Assembly: GCA_021793135.1 (NCBI GenBank)
Contig: JAJYTI010000075.1
Coordinates: forward strand, 1 to 9,665
Source of the DNA: Bacteroidota bacterium
GTDB taxonomy: Bacteria; Bacteroidota; Bacteroidia; Flavobacteriales; Flavobacteriaceae
DNA length: 9,665 nt
Direction: 5' to 3'
The notes below the pieces were generated by a model. The model was not told the origin of the DNA, made no database searches, and worked only from the letters and a program-made list of their open reading frames with translations. Below, in pieces: positions 1-6,331 of the stretch. The position numbers and the translations under genes are program-made. The number at the start of each line of letters is the position of its first letter. The stretch's first letter is position 1.

Positions 1-738
1 GTCGTCTTCGCCTATTCGGATGTCTCCCACTTTGTAATGCACCTTCCATTTCTTTTTCTGAAGAATTTTATAGATAGCTTCTGCCATTTGCCTAGGATCA
101 CTTCCTGCATCTACATGTTCATCCATCATCTTTAAGCTTTCGGCATATATATCTTTATATGGCGAATGATCTAATACTGGCGCATGATATCGGCCTGCTG
201 CAATATTTGTAGCAAAATCACCTGGTGCTACACTACACATTTCTATACCAAACGAATGTAATTCCATTCGATAGGTTTCCGTTACAATACCTAGAGCACC
301 TTTAGATGCCGAATAAATTCCACGATATGGCAACCCCATATATCCTGCAATAGAAGTTATATTAATAATACGACCTTTCTTTTGCTTACGCATATGAGGC
401 AATACAGCATTTATTACTTGAATAGGACCATAAAAGTTTACTTGCATTGCATAATGTACTTCTTCTATAGGGGTTTCTTCCAATGGCCCTGTAATCCCCA
501 CTCCGGCATTATTAATAAGAATATCTATTTTCCCCTCAAGGCGGATCAATTCTGCAATAGCTTGAGAAATAGTCTGTGGCTTAGAAAGATTCATGTCGAT
601 TAATGGAAATACCGAATTTGGATAAACAGAGTGATCTCTACTTGTCCCGTATACTTTGTAGCCTTTATTATGCAAAAACTCTCCTACGGCTTTACCTATG
701 CCTGATGAACCTCCGGTAATAAAAACTACTTGTGACAT
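1..738 (-). CDS. SDR-family NAD(P)-dependent oxidoreductase (C-terminus cut by window edge)
   Basis: I translated this reading frame from the ATG at 738-736; the 246 codons in the window are open and run off the left edge. It is a classical short-chain dehydrogenase/reductase with a Rossmann fold. The cofactor loop TGGSSGIG is at residues 8-15, the NNAG motif at 76-79, and the catalytic tetrad is N101, S129, Y142 and K146 (YSASK). R34 and D35 follow the second beta strand, where SDRs discriminate NADPH from NADH, and the arginine hints at NADP(H). The protein is cytosolic and has no signal peptide. Classical SDRs are usually 250-280 residues, so only a short tail is missing. The substrate cannot be read from the sequence: the family covers ketone, steroid, sugar and fatty-acyl reductions. 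The gene lies downstream of the SRP RNA on the same strand but probably has its own promoter, because the SRP RNA ends in a U-tract. Family call secure, substrate unknown. Confidence 0.93.
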   Translation of the reverse strand, partial: MSQVVFITGGSSGIGKAVGEFLHNKGYKVYGTSRDHSVYPNSVFPLIDMNLSKPQTISQAIAELIRLEGKIDILINNAGVGITGPLEETPIEEVHYAMQVNFYGPIQVINAVLPHMRKQKKGRIINITSIAGYMGLPYRGIYSASKGALGIVTETYRMELHSFGIEMCSVAPGDFATNIAAGRYHAPVLDHSPYKDIYAESLKMMDEHVDAGSDPRQMAEAIYKILQKKKWKVHYKVGDIRIGEDD

Positions 739-815
739 GATATCTTAAATCATTTTAATGATATGAGAAGAAAAAACACGCGTAAGATACTTCGCGAAAA
801 TCGATGCTTGTTTTT

Positions 816-842
816 CAAAAATAAGCATAAAAAAAGTGGCAA
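816..842 (-). promoter_or_regulatory. Possible promoter of the SDR gene
   Basis: On the minus strand TATTTTTG (823-816) matches the Bacteroidota -7 consensus TAnnTTTG. A TTG at 842-840 could be the -33 element, but the spacing of 16 nt is slightly short and this TTG lies inside the 3' end of the SRP RNA gene. The leader would be about 70 nt. It contains the palindrome TTCGCGAA (791-798) and an imperfect inverted repeat, ATCATT-TT-AATGAT (749-762), just before the start codon. Confidence 0.35.
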
Positions 843-935
843 GCTACCCACATCACACCGCTACGACCGTCTACCCTTGCTGCGTTCCCACCCTGGGGGA
901 TTAAACAGGAGCTGGTTGTGTGGGACTTGCCACGG
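834..935 (-). ncRNA. ffs: Bacterial small signal recognition particle RNA (4.5S-like SRP RNA)
   Basis: This is the RNA core of the signal recognition particle. It binds Ffh and FtsY to target nascent membrane proteins to the Sec translocon. On the minus strand the transcript folds into one long hairpin. The ends pair as CTTGCCAC with GTGGCAAG (933-926 with 843-836), and further pairing continues inward through TGGG/CCCA. The conserved tip reads GTG-GGAA-CGC-AGCA (around 875-893). This gives the SRP GGAA tetraloop closed by G-C, U-G and G-C pairs, followed by the AGCA side of the symmetric internal loop that binds the Ffh M domain. About 100 nt is the normal length for the small bacterial form. 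Seven U residues follow the closing stem (835-829 on the minus strand), so the RNA's own base stem can act as an intrinsic terminator. A protein reading of this stretch is spurious. Exact ends are uncertain by a few bases. Confidence 0.93.
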
Positions 936-937
936 TG

Positions 938-967
938 CAAATATATATAAATTTTAGTAAAGCCAAA
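938..967 (-). promoter_or_regulatory. Promoter of the SRP RNA gene
   Basis: On the minus strand TATATTTG (945-938) is a full match to the Bacteroidota -7 element TAnnTTTG. TTTG at 967-964 matches the -33 element, with 18 nt between them. Transcription starting 4-7 nt downstream would begin at about 934-931, which coincides with the 5' end of the SRP RNA base stem. This is the best-formed promoter in the window. Confidence 0.75.
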
Positions 968-1022
968 CATATTCTTATTCTATTTTAATTACTTAACTTG
1001 CTTCACAAAATAAATCACACGT

Positions 1023-2078
1023 ATGAGAATTCTTAGAGCGCTAGTTATCAGCTCACTAGTACTTAACTTAACTAGTTGTAAAAAGGAGAAAGAAAGCGCA
1101 AATACTTTATTTGGATTAGAAATCAGTCAAGATTCAGGGAAACTTCACTCTGGAACACCTCTATCGGTTGTAATCAATAACAAGAAACAGCGAAAAATAG
1201 ATTCAGTTTCATACCGTATTTTTGATAAATCGTTTTCTTCTATCGACACTAATGGTGCTTATGAAGTTCCTACAAACAATGAGAAGTTAGGACAACACGT
1301 AATGCGTGCCGATGTATATATAGGAAAAGAAAAATATAGTATTCAAAACTCAATTGTATTACTTGCAGACAAAGCTCCTAAGGTATATACATATGAAGTT
1401 CTAGAAGAGTTCCCTCACGATATTAAAGCATATACACAAGGTTTGGAATTCAAAGAAGACGTTCTTTATGAAAGTACAGGACAGTATGGGCAATCTAGCT
1501 TAAGAAAAGTAGATATGGAAACCGGTGAGGTGTTAGAGAAAATTAATTTGGACCCACAGTATTTTGGAGAAGGTTTGACTATATTAAACGATAAGTTATA
1601 CCTACTTACATGGAGAGAGAATACAGGTTTTGTATATGATATAAATAACTTTGAACGTATAAATAGTTTCAATTATCAAAATAGCAAAGAAGGTTGGGGA
1701 ATTTGTAATGACGGAGAGTATTTATATAAAAGCGATGGAACGGAAAGGATTTGGCGATTAGACCCAGAAACATTGCAAGAATTAGACTATGTGCAAGTAT
1801 ACACTAACACTGGACGAGTTCGCGAGCTTAATGAATTAGAATGGGTGGACGGCAAGATATTCTCTAATGTATATACTCGAAATGCTATAAGTATTATAGA
1901 TCCTAAAACTGGAAAATTAGAGGGAGTTATTGATATGACTGCTTTAATCCAAAGAGTAAGTAGACACAGTGGATTGGATGTCCTAAATGGTATTGCATAC
2001 AAAGGGGAGAAAGATATTCTATATGTAACTGGAAAGAATTGGGACAAGTTGTTTAAAATCAAAATATCAGAAAAATAA
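1023..2078 (+). CDS. Glutaminyl-peptide cyclotransferase, plant-type five-bladed propeller, lipoprotein
   Basis: This is predicted to cyclise N-terminal glutamine of peptides or proteins to pyroglutamate, releasing ammonia. Residues 1-19 form a type II signal peptide with lipobox LTSC (Cys19), so the mature protein is membrane-anchored. The lysine/glutamate-rich stretch directly after the cysteine (CKKEKE) resembles the charged signals that some Bacteroidota use to send lipoproteins to the cell surface; this is only suggestive. Residues about 28-118 look like an extra all-beta domain ahead of the catalytic part. Residues about 122-350 carry the papaya-type glutamine cyclase signatures: AYTQGLEF (136-143), ESTGQYGQSSL (150-160, with E150 at the expected catalytic glutamate position), FGEGLT (181-186), EGWG (223-226), NELEW (270-274), GIAY (323-326) and VTGKNW (335-340). 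It is the first gene of a two-gene unit, 13 nt ahead of the beta-helix lipoprotein. No good TAnnTTTG element was found; TAACTTG at 994-1000 is one base short. The targets of the enzyme are unknown. Confidence 0.9.
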   Translation: MRILRALVISSLVLNLTSCKKEKESANTLFGLEISQDSGKLHSGTPLSVVINNKKQRKIDSVSYRIFDKSFSSIDTNGAYEVPTNNEKLGQHVMRADVYIGKEKYSIQNSIVLLADKAPKVYTYEVLEEFPHDIKAYTQGLEFKEDVLYESTGQYGQSSLRKVDMETGEVLEKINLDPQYFGEGLTILNDKLYLLTWRENTGFVYDINNFERINSFNYQNSKEGWGICNDGEYLYKSDGTERIWRLDPETLQELDYVQVYTNTGRVRELNELEWVDGKIFSNVYTRNAISIIDPKTGKLEGVIDMTALIQRVSRHSGLDVLNGIAYKGEKDILYVTGKNWDKLFKIKISEK

Positions 2079-2091
2079 AAAAACATAGCTT

Positions 2092-3666
2092 ATGCTTCGT
2101 ACTACATCTTTCAGAAAATATTTACCAGTAGTTATCGCGATTTTAATATTAACGCTTTTAGGGTCTTGTCGAACAGACTTCGAAACCGAAGTGAGTAGTG
2201 GAAATCTTGAGTTTTCAAGAGACACAGTTTATTTAGATACTATTTTTTCAAATATAGGATCTAGCACCTATACCCTTAAAGTTTATAATAGAAGTAAAAA
2301 AGATATTCATATCCCTTCTATTCGATTAAATAGAGGAGAAAATTCTAATTATCGTTTAAATGTAGATGGCATTCCTGGCAAAAGCTTTAGTGATGTTACT
2401 CTATTAGCCAAAGATAGTTTATTCGTATTTATTGAGACCACGCTAGATATCGAAGATTTATCTCAAGAAGACTCTTATCTATATACCGATCAAATCCTTT
2501 TTGAAGGTAGTAGCAAACAACAAGAAGTAGAGCTTGTAACCTTAGTAAATGATGCCATTTTTTTATATCCAGAACGTTTTGCAGATGGTACAACAGAAAC
2601 ATTACAACTGGGTATAGACGAAGATGGAGACCCAATAGAAATTGATGGTTTTTTCTTAAAAGACGAACAATTACATTTCACATCCAATTTGCCATATGTA
2701 ATTTATGGCTATGCAGCGGTTCCGTCTGGAAAGACATTAGAGATAGATGCTGGAGCAAGATTGCACTTTCATCGCAATAGTGGGATTATTGTTGCAAATC
2801 AAGGTAGTTTACAAGCCAATGGAGAGGCAAGTAACGATCCTCAAGCGATGGAGAAAGAAATCATCTTTCAAGGCGATAGACTTGAACCTGACTTTGCAAA
2901 TATCCCAGGACAATGGGGTGCTATTTGGTTCACAAATGGTAGCACTAATAACTACATGAAACACAGTACAGTAAAAAATGCAACTGTAGGTTTATTAGTA
3001 GAAGGTAATGATGGAGGCGAAACACTTAAACTAGATAACGTACAAATCTATAATAATAGCACCGTAGGAATATTAGCAAGAACAGGACATATTACAGGCA
3101 CTAACCTTGTTGTTGCAAATAGCGGACAATCTGCTTTTGCTGGTACATTAGGTGGTAAATACTCATTTACACATTGTACATTTGCTAATTACTGGCGTCG
3201 TGGCCACAGAAATCTTCCCGCAGTATTATTAAGTAATCAAATGGCTGTAAGTAACACAGAGGTGTTTATAGCAGACTTAGAACAAGCCGATTTTAAAAAC
3301 TCGATTATCTATGGTAGCAATCAACAAGAACTAGTTTTGGAACACAATGAACAAGCAAGCTTTAACTTTAGTATAGACCATAGCTTGATACGAGTAGAAG
3401 ACCCTTATAACAACTTGGTAGATTTACCAGACTACGACTTTGAGAATACGGATTTATATAATAATATTATTTTAAATCAAGATCCTAAGTTTCATAATCC
3501 AGAGAACTTTAATTTCCATATTGACATCCAGGAATCGGCAGCTAAAGAAATAGGAAATGGCGCATACATTTTTGCTGCTCCAACTGATTTAGATGGTATT
3601 TCTAGACCTAGTAGTCAACCAGATGCTGGTGCTTATCAGGCAACTGAAGTTATAGAAGAAGATTAA
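2092..3666 (+). CDS. Right-handed beta-helix (pectin-lyase-like) lipoprotein, conserved in Bacteroidota
   Basis: This 524-residue lipoprotein has a long hydrophobic signal (residues 10-25) ending in lipobox LGSC (Cys26). Residues about 38-155 form an Ig-like beta domain with the recurring Bacteroidota pattern of SRDTVYLDTIFSNIGS (42-57), KVYNRS (63-68) and LNVDGIPG (89-96). Residues about 205-480 are a parallel beta-helix: GKTLEIDAGARLHFH (213-227), GIIVANQGSLQANG (231-244), then FQGDRLEPD (259-267) and PGQWGAIWF (272-280), followed by short strands rich in asparagine turns. The C-terminus ends in the family-typical GISRPSSQPDAGAYQ pattern. I see no catalytic signature that proves polysaccharide lyase activity, so a structural or binding role at the envelope is equally possible. 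It probably shares a transcript with the glutaminyl cyclase upstream. Its last 4 nt overlap the end of the convergent Gre-like gene, and no terminator hairpin separates them. Confidence 0.85.
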   Translation: MLRTTSFRKYLPVVIAILILTLLGSCRTDFETEVSSGNLEFSRDTVYLDTIFSNIGSSTYTLKVYNRSKKDIHIPSIRLNRGENSNYRLNVDGIPGKSFSDVTLLAKDSLFVFIETTLDIEDLSQEDSYLYTDQILFEGSSKQQEVELVTLVNDAIFLYPERFADGTTETLQLGIDEDGDPIEIDGFFLKDEQLHFTSNLPYVIYGYAAVPSGKTLEIDAGARLHFHRNSGIIVANQGSLQANGEASNDPQAMEKEIIFQGDRLEPDFANIPGQWGAIWFTNGSTNNYMKHSTVKNATVGLLVEGNDGGETLKLDNVQIYNNSTVGILARTGHITGTNLVVANSGQSAFAGTLGGKYSFTHCTFANYWRRGHRNLPAVLLSNQMAVSNTEVFIADLEQADFKNSIIYGSNQQELVLEHNEQASFNFSIDHSLIRVEDPYNNLVDLPDYDFENTDLYNNIILNQDPKFHNPENFNFHIDIQESAAKEIGNGAYIFAAPTDLDGISRPSSQPDAGAYQATEVIEED

Positions 3667-4166
3667 TAAGTAATTTTATATATTATTACAGGGCGAGATT
3701 CTCCTCCTAAATTAAGGATGGCTGTCTCGCCTTCTTTTTTCCCTATAATTGCTTTGGCTAATGGCGAAGTAAATGCAATTTTTCTTTCTTTTACATCAGC
3801 TTCATCCACACCTACAATTTGCAAAGTTTGTTTAGATGCTTTTGCGATTTTCAAATTAACGATAGCTCCAAAACGGATTTCATCCTTAGGCTGATTATTT
3901 ATATCTACTACAACTGCCGAAACTATTCGTTCTTTTAACAGAGCCATGCTTCCATTTATAAAATTAGCCTCTCTCCTACGCTCTTGTTCATTTTCTTCTT
4001 TTTCTAATAATAATTGCAGCTTCTCTTCCCAAGTCTTTAATTCGATCTCTAACTCCTCTAAACCCTTTGGAGTTACATAATTGATTACTCCATCAGGCAA
4101 TGGTGCTCTAGGAGGAATAAACTTTGGCTCCTCATGTCTATCTTCACTTACAAAAGCTCTACTCAT
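3663..4166 (-). CDS. GreA/GreB-family transcription elongation factor-like protein, divergent coiled-coil tip
   Basis: The 167-residue protein has the two-part Gre architecture. An N-terminal extension with SRAFV (2-6) and a proline-rich linker leads to NYVTPKGLEELE (29-40). A charged antiparallel coiled coil follows (about 33-85), then a C-terminal FKBP-like domain (about 90-167) with TSPLAKAIIGKKEGE (133-147), the Gre signature seen in E. coli GreA as SPIARGLIGKEEDD. Gre factors insert the coiled coil into the RNA polymerase secondary channel and stimulate cleavage of backtracked RNA. The tip normally reads GDxxENAEY with two essential acidic residues. Here the aligned segment is QERRREANF (61-69), so one acid is retained as glutamate and the other is replaced by arginine. 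The canonical cleavage function may therefore be lost or altered. It is a single gene with its own promoter, and its stop codon lies inside the end of the beta-helix gene. Family membership is fairly secure; biochemical role uncertain. Confidence 0.82.
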   Translation of the reverse strand: MSRAFVSEDRHEEPKFIPPRAPLPDGVINYVTPKGLEELEIELKTWEEKLQLLLEKEENEQERRREANFINGSMALLKERIVSAVVVDINNQPKDEIRFGAIVNLKIAKASKQTLQIVGVDEADVKERKIAFTSPLAKAIIGKKEGETAILNLGGESRPVIIYKITY

Positions 4167-4194
4167 AACATAAAATATCGATTGATTAAAGATA

Positions 4195-4228
4195 CAAAAT
4201 TACCAAGAAGAATAATCTCTATATAGAG
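4195..4228 (-). promoter_or_regulatory. Promoter of the Gre-like gene with palindrome near the -33 position
   Basis: On the minus strand TAATTTTG (4202-4195) is a full match to TAnnTTTG and would give a leader of about 20 nt. No TTG is present at the -33 distance. In its place is a perfect 12-bp palindrome, CTCTATATAGAG (4217-4228), centred about where the -33 element should lie. It may be an operator for a regulator that acts on this promoter; this is inference. Confidence 0.45.
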
Positions 4229-4284
4229 CCATCTAGTTTTTGGTTAAGTTTAAATGTTAATCTCGGCGTTTAGTTATAAGACAT

Positions 4285-4316
4285 AAAAAAGCACTTTCTT
4301 AAGAAAGTGCTTTTTT
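4285..4316 (-). terminator. Intrinsic terminator downstream of the small lipoprotein gene
   Basis: A perfect 10-bp inverted repeat (GCACTTTCTT at 4291-4300, AAGAAAGTGC at 4301-4310) is flanked by six A and six T residues. It sits 31 nt beyond the stop codon of the minus-strand lipoprotein gene and ends in a U-tract when read in that direction. The sequence is symmetric and could stop transcription from either side, but no plus-strand gene reads into it. With no spare loop bases, the central 3-4 bases must open to form the loop. Confidence 0.85.
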
Positions 4317-4341
4317 ATATATTTTTAATATTACAGATAGA

Positions 4342-4782
4342 TTATTGTCCTAAAATAGCTTTAGCATTTTCCATACTATCTATCATTTTTTGCTTCATAT
4401 CTTCTACCGAAACTTTTTGTTTTTTCATTTTCTCAATACTCTCAAGAATTTCATCCTCGTCCATTCCTTCTAATCTATCCTCTTTATATGGGAATTCTTC
4501 GCCAAAATCTTTCATCCAATCCATCATACCCGTGTGTGCATCTTCTAAGTCGGTTATCGCATCTTCGTAAGTAATAGCATTCATAGGGTCTTCTTCCACT
4601 TTCTTTTCTAACTGTTGACGTAACTCACTTAATTTACCCATTTGTGGCATCATTTCATCATGTACTTCAAACACCTCCATCAATAAGGTATAAAATTCTT
4701 TACTAGAACTAGAAGAAGAATTTGAACACGAAAGAATAGTCAATGAAATAATAGCTATAAATAAGGTTTTAATAATTTTCAT
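4342..4782 (-). CDS. Small helical lipoprotein of unknown function, Bacteroidota family
   Basis: This 146-residue protein has a type II signal peptide (1-18) with lipobox ILSC and Cys19, followed by a polyserine spacer (22-27) that probably tethers the domain away from the membrane. The rest (about 28-146) is predicted to be almost wholly alpha-helical and very acidic. Two recognisable motifs occur: VHDEMMPQMGKLSELRQQLEK (within 39-61) and DLEDAHTGMMDWMKDFGEEFP (within 77-98). I associate both with a small lipoprotein family common in Flavobacteriia, some members of which carry uninformative database names. The methionine- and histidine-rich faces (HDEMMPQM, HTGMMDWM) could bind a metal or heme in a helical bundle, but nothing here proves this. 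It is a single gene between the glyA hairpin and its own terminator. No TAnnTTTG element was found upstream. The inverted repeat TAATAC-N5-GTATTA (4804-4820), 22 bp before the start, may be regulatory. Confidence 0.75.
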   Translation of the reverse strand: MKIIKTLFIAIISLTILSCSNSSSSSSKEFYTLLMEVFEVHDEMMPQMGKLSELRQQLEKKVEEDPMNAITYEDAITDLEDAHTGMMDWMKDFGEEFPYKEDRLEGMDEDEILESIEKMKKQKVSVEDMKQKMIDSMENAKAILGQ

Positions 4783-4880
4783 CCTTTATATTTTATTTAG
4801 TTATAATACGATTTGTATTACATTTTTTAGAAAGTTTTTAAAAAATAATTTGGGGTATTAATTTAGGAAAACCTTCATTA

Positions 4881-4920
4881 TATAATCTTGTAATTCTTAA
4901 AAAAGAATTACAAGATTATA
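4881..4920 (-). terminator. Long AT-rich hairpin after glyA, probable terminator
   Basis: A perfect 18-bp inverted repeat (4881-4898 with 4903-4920) encloses a 4-nt A/T loop. It begins 15 nt after the glyA stop codon. Its position suggests glyA termination or 3'-end protection. However, no clear U-tract follows on the minus strand, so it may be a weak intrinsic terminator or mainly an RNA-stability element. Confidence 0.6.
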
Positions 4921-4935
4921 GTTATTTTAAAGATA

Positions 4936-6210
4936 TTATAATACGAATAATGGTTTGCTAGACATCATATCAGATACTTTTTTAGCAACTGACTCGATTA
5001 CCTCTTCATTATCGATATTCATCAATACCTCATCGATCAAATCTACAATAGGAGCCATATCTTTTTCTTTTAATCCTCTAGTAGTAACTGCAGCTGTTCC
5101 AACACGGATTCCGCTAGTTACAAATGGAGATTTATCATCAAAAGGCACCATATTTTTATTTACTGTAATATGAGCTCTATTTAAAGCATCTTCTGCATCC
5201 TTACCAGTAATATTCTTATTTCTAAGATCGATTAACATCAAGTGGTTGTCTGTACCTCCTGAAGTAATATCATATCCCTTATCTACAAAAGCTTTTGCCA
5301 TAACTTGAGTATTCTTCTTAACCTGAACCATATAATGTAAATACTCGTCAGTAAGCGCTTCCCCAAATGCCACCGCTTTTGCTGCAATAATATGTTCTAA
5401 AGGTCCACCTTGATTGCCTGGGAATATTCCACTATTTAACAGAGATGACATTTTTCTAGGAGTACCATCTTTTAATTTAATTCCAAATGGATTATCAAAA
5501 TCTTTCCCCATTAAAATCATTCCTCCTCTAGGACCACGTAAAGTTTTGTGTGTTGTTGTAGTTATAATATGACAATGAGGAACAGGGTCATTTAGAATTC
5601 CTTTTGCGATTAAGCCAGCCGGGTGTGCTATATCTGCCATTAACAATGCCCCAACTTTATCTGCAATTTCTCTAAATCGTTTGTAATCGATATCTCTAGG
5701 ATAAGCCGATGCACCAGCGATAATCATCTTTGGTTTTTCGCGTAAAGCTATTTCCTCTACTTGATCGTAATCAATCAAACCTGTTTCTTTATCTACACCA
5801 TAAAAAACTGGGTTATATAACTTTCCCGAAAAGTTCACTGGAGACCCATGAGTTAAATGCCCTCCATGTGACAAATCGAATCCTAAAAATTTATCTCCTG
5901 GTTTTAAGCAAACAGAGAAAACTGCTGTATTGGCTTGTGAACCACTATGCGGCTGAACGTTTACATATTCTGCGCCAAACAGTTCTTTAGCACGATCAAT
6001 AGCCAATTGTTCTATTTGGTCTACTACTTCGCATCCACCATAATAACGTCTGCCAGGATAGCCTTCTGCATACTTATTGGTTAAAATAGAACCAGCTGCA
6101 GCCATAACCTCCTCGCTAACAAAGTTTTCCGAAGCAATTAATTCCAATCCATTAAGTTGGCGTTGTTTCTCTGCTTCAATCAATTCGAAAATTTCGGTAT
6201 CTCTTGTCAT
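4936..6210 (-). CDS. glyA: Serine hydroxymethyltransferase
   Basis: This PLP enzyme interconverts serine plus tetrahydrofolate with glycine plus 5,10-methylene-tetrahydrofolate. It is the main entry of one-carbon units for purines, thymidylate and methionine, and it is cytosolic. The 424 residues match the normal length of bacterial GlyA. Signatures in order are LELIASENF (22-30), NKYAEGYPGRRYYGG (45-59), NVQPHSGSQAN (84-94), MADIAHPAG (191-199, with D193 and H196 contacting the cofactor), and TTTTHKTLRGPRGG (217-230). K222 is the Schiff-base lysine. R369 in SGIRVGT (366-372) is the expected substrate carboxylate binder. No active-site residue appears missing. The gene is monocistronic, divergent from fahA across 121 bp. 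A near-perfect -7 element sits about 25 nt before the start, and a hairpin follows the stop codon. Confidence 0.98.
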   Translation of the reverse strand: MTRDTEIFELIEAEKQRQLNGLELIASENFVSEEVMAAAGSILTNKYAEGYPGRRYYGGCEVVDQIEQLAIDRAKELFGAEYVNVQPHSGSQANTAVFSVCLKPGDKFLGFDLSHGGHLTHGSPVNFSGKLYNPVFYGVDKETGLIDYDQVEEIALREKPKMIIAGASAYPRDIDYKRFREIADKVGALLMADIAHPAGLIAKGILNDPVPHCHIITTTTHKTLRGPRGGMILMGKDFDNPFGIKLKDGTPRKMSSLLNSGIFPGNQGGPLEHIIAAKAVAFGEALTDEYLHYMVQVKKNTQVMAKAFVDKGYDITSGGTDNHLMLIDLRNKNITGKDAEDALNRAHITVNKNMVPFDDKSPFVTSGIRVGTAAVTTRGLKEKDMAPIVDLIDEVLMNIDNEEVIESVAKKVSDMMSSKPLFVL

Positions 6211-6232
6211 TTTTATAAAAATTTTAGCTTTT

Positions 6233-6240
6233 CAAAAATA
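6233..6240 (-). promoter_or_regulatory. Putative -7 element of the glyA promoter
   Basis: On the minus strand the sequence reads TATTTTTG, a full match to TAnnTTTG, placed to give a leader of about 15-20 nt before the glyA ATG. No TTG is visible at the usual -33 distance, so this rests on the -7 element alone in an AT-rich region. Confidence 0.4.
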
Positions 6241-6273
6241 CAAAATAGATTCCGGATAATATTAAAGAAATCC

Positions 6274-6281
6274 TATCTTTG
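6274..6281 (+). promoter_or_regulatory. Putative -7 element of the fahA promoter
   Basis: TATCTTTG is a full match to the Bacteroidota -7 consensus and predicts transcription from about 6287, leaving a leader of about 45 nt before the fahA ATG. The expected -33 TTG is absent; the nearest sequence is TTCC at 6250-6253. The same -7 octamer is found upstream of ytxJ. Confidence 0.5.
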
Positions 6282-6331
6282 ATTTATTCCTAATCAATAT
6301 TGATTTTCATTAAATAAAATACTATTCTTCT

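Noticed and set aside
382..603. 73-residue frame opposite the SDR gene
   Set aside because: The minus-strand frame has full SDR motifs; this one has none.
763..957. 64-residue open frame over the SRP RNA
   Set aside because: The sequence is fully explained by the conserved SRP RNA hairpin on the opposite strand; the peptide has no recognisable features.
994..1000. TAACTTG as -7 element for the glutaminyl cyclase operon
   Set aside because: It is one T short of TAnnTTTG and has no TTG at the -33 distance, so it is too weak to list as a promoter.
1787..2086. 99-residue antisense frame within the glutaminyl cyclase gene
   Set aside because: It lies wholly opposite a well-supported coding sequence and shows no domain or own promoter.
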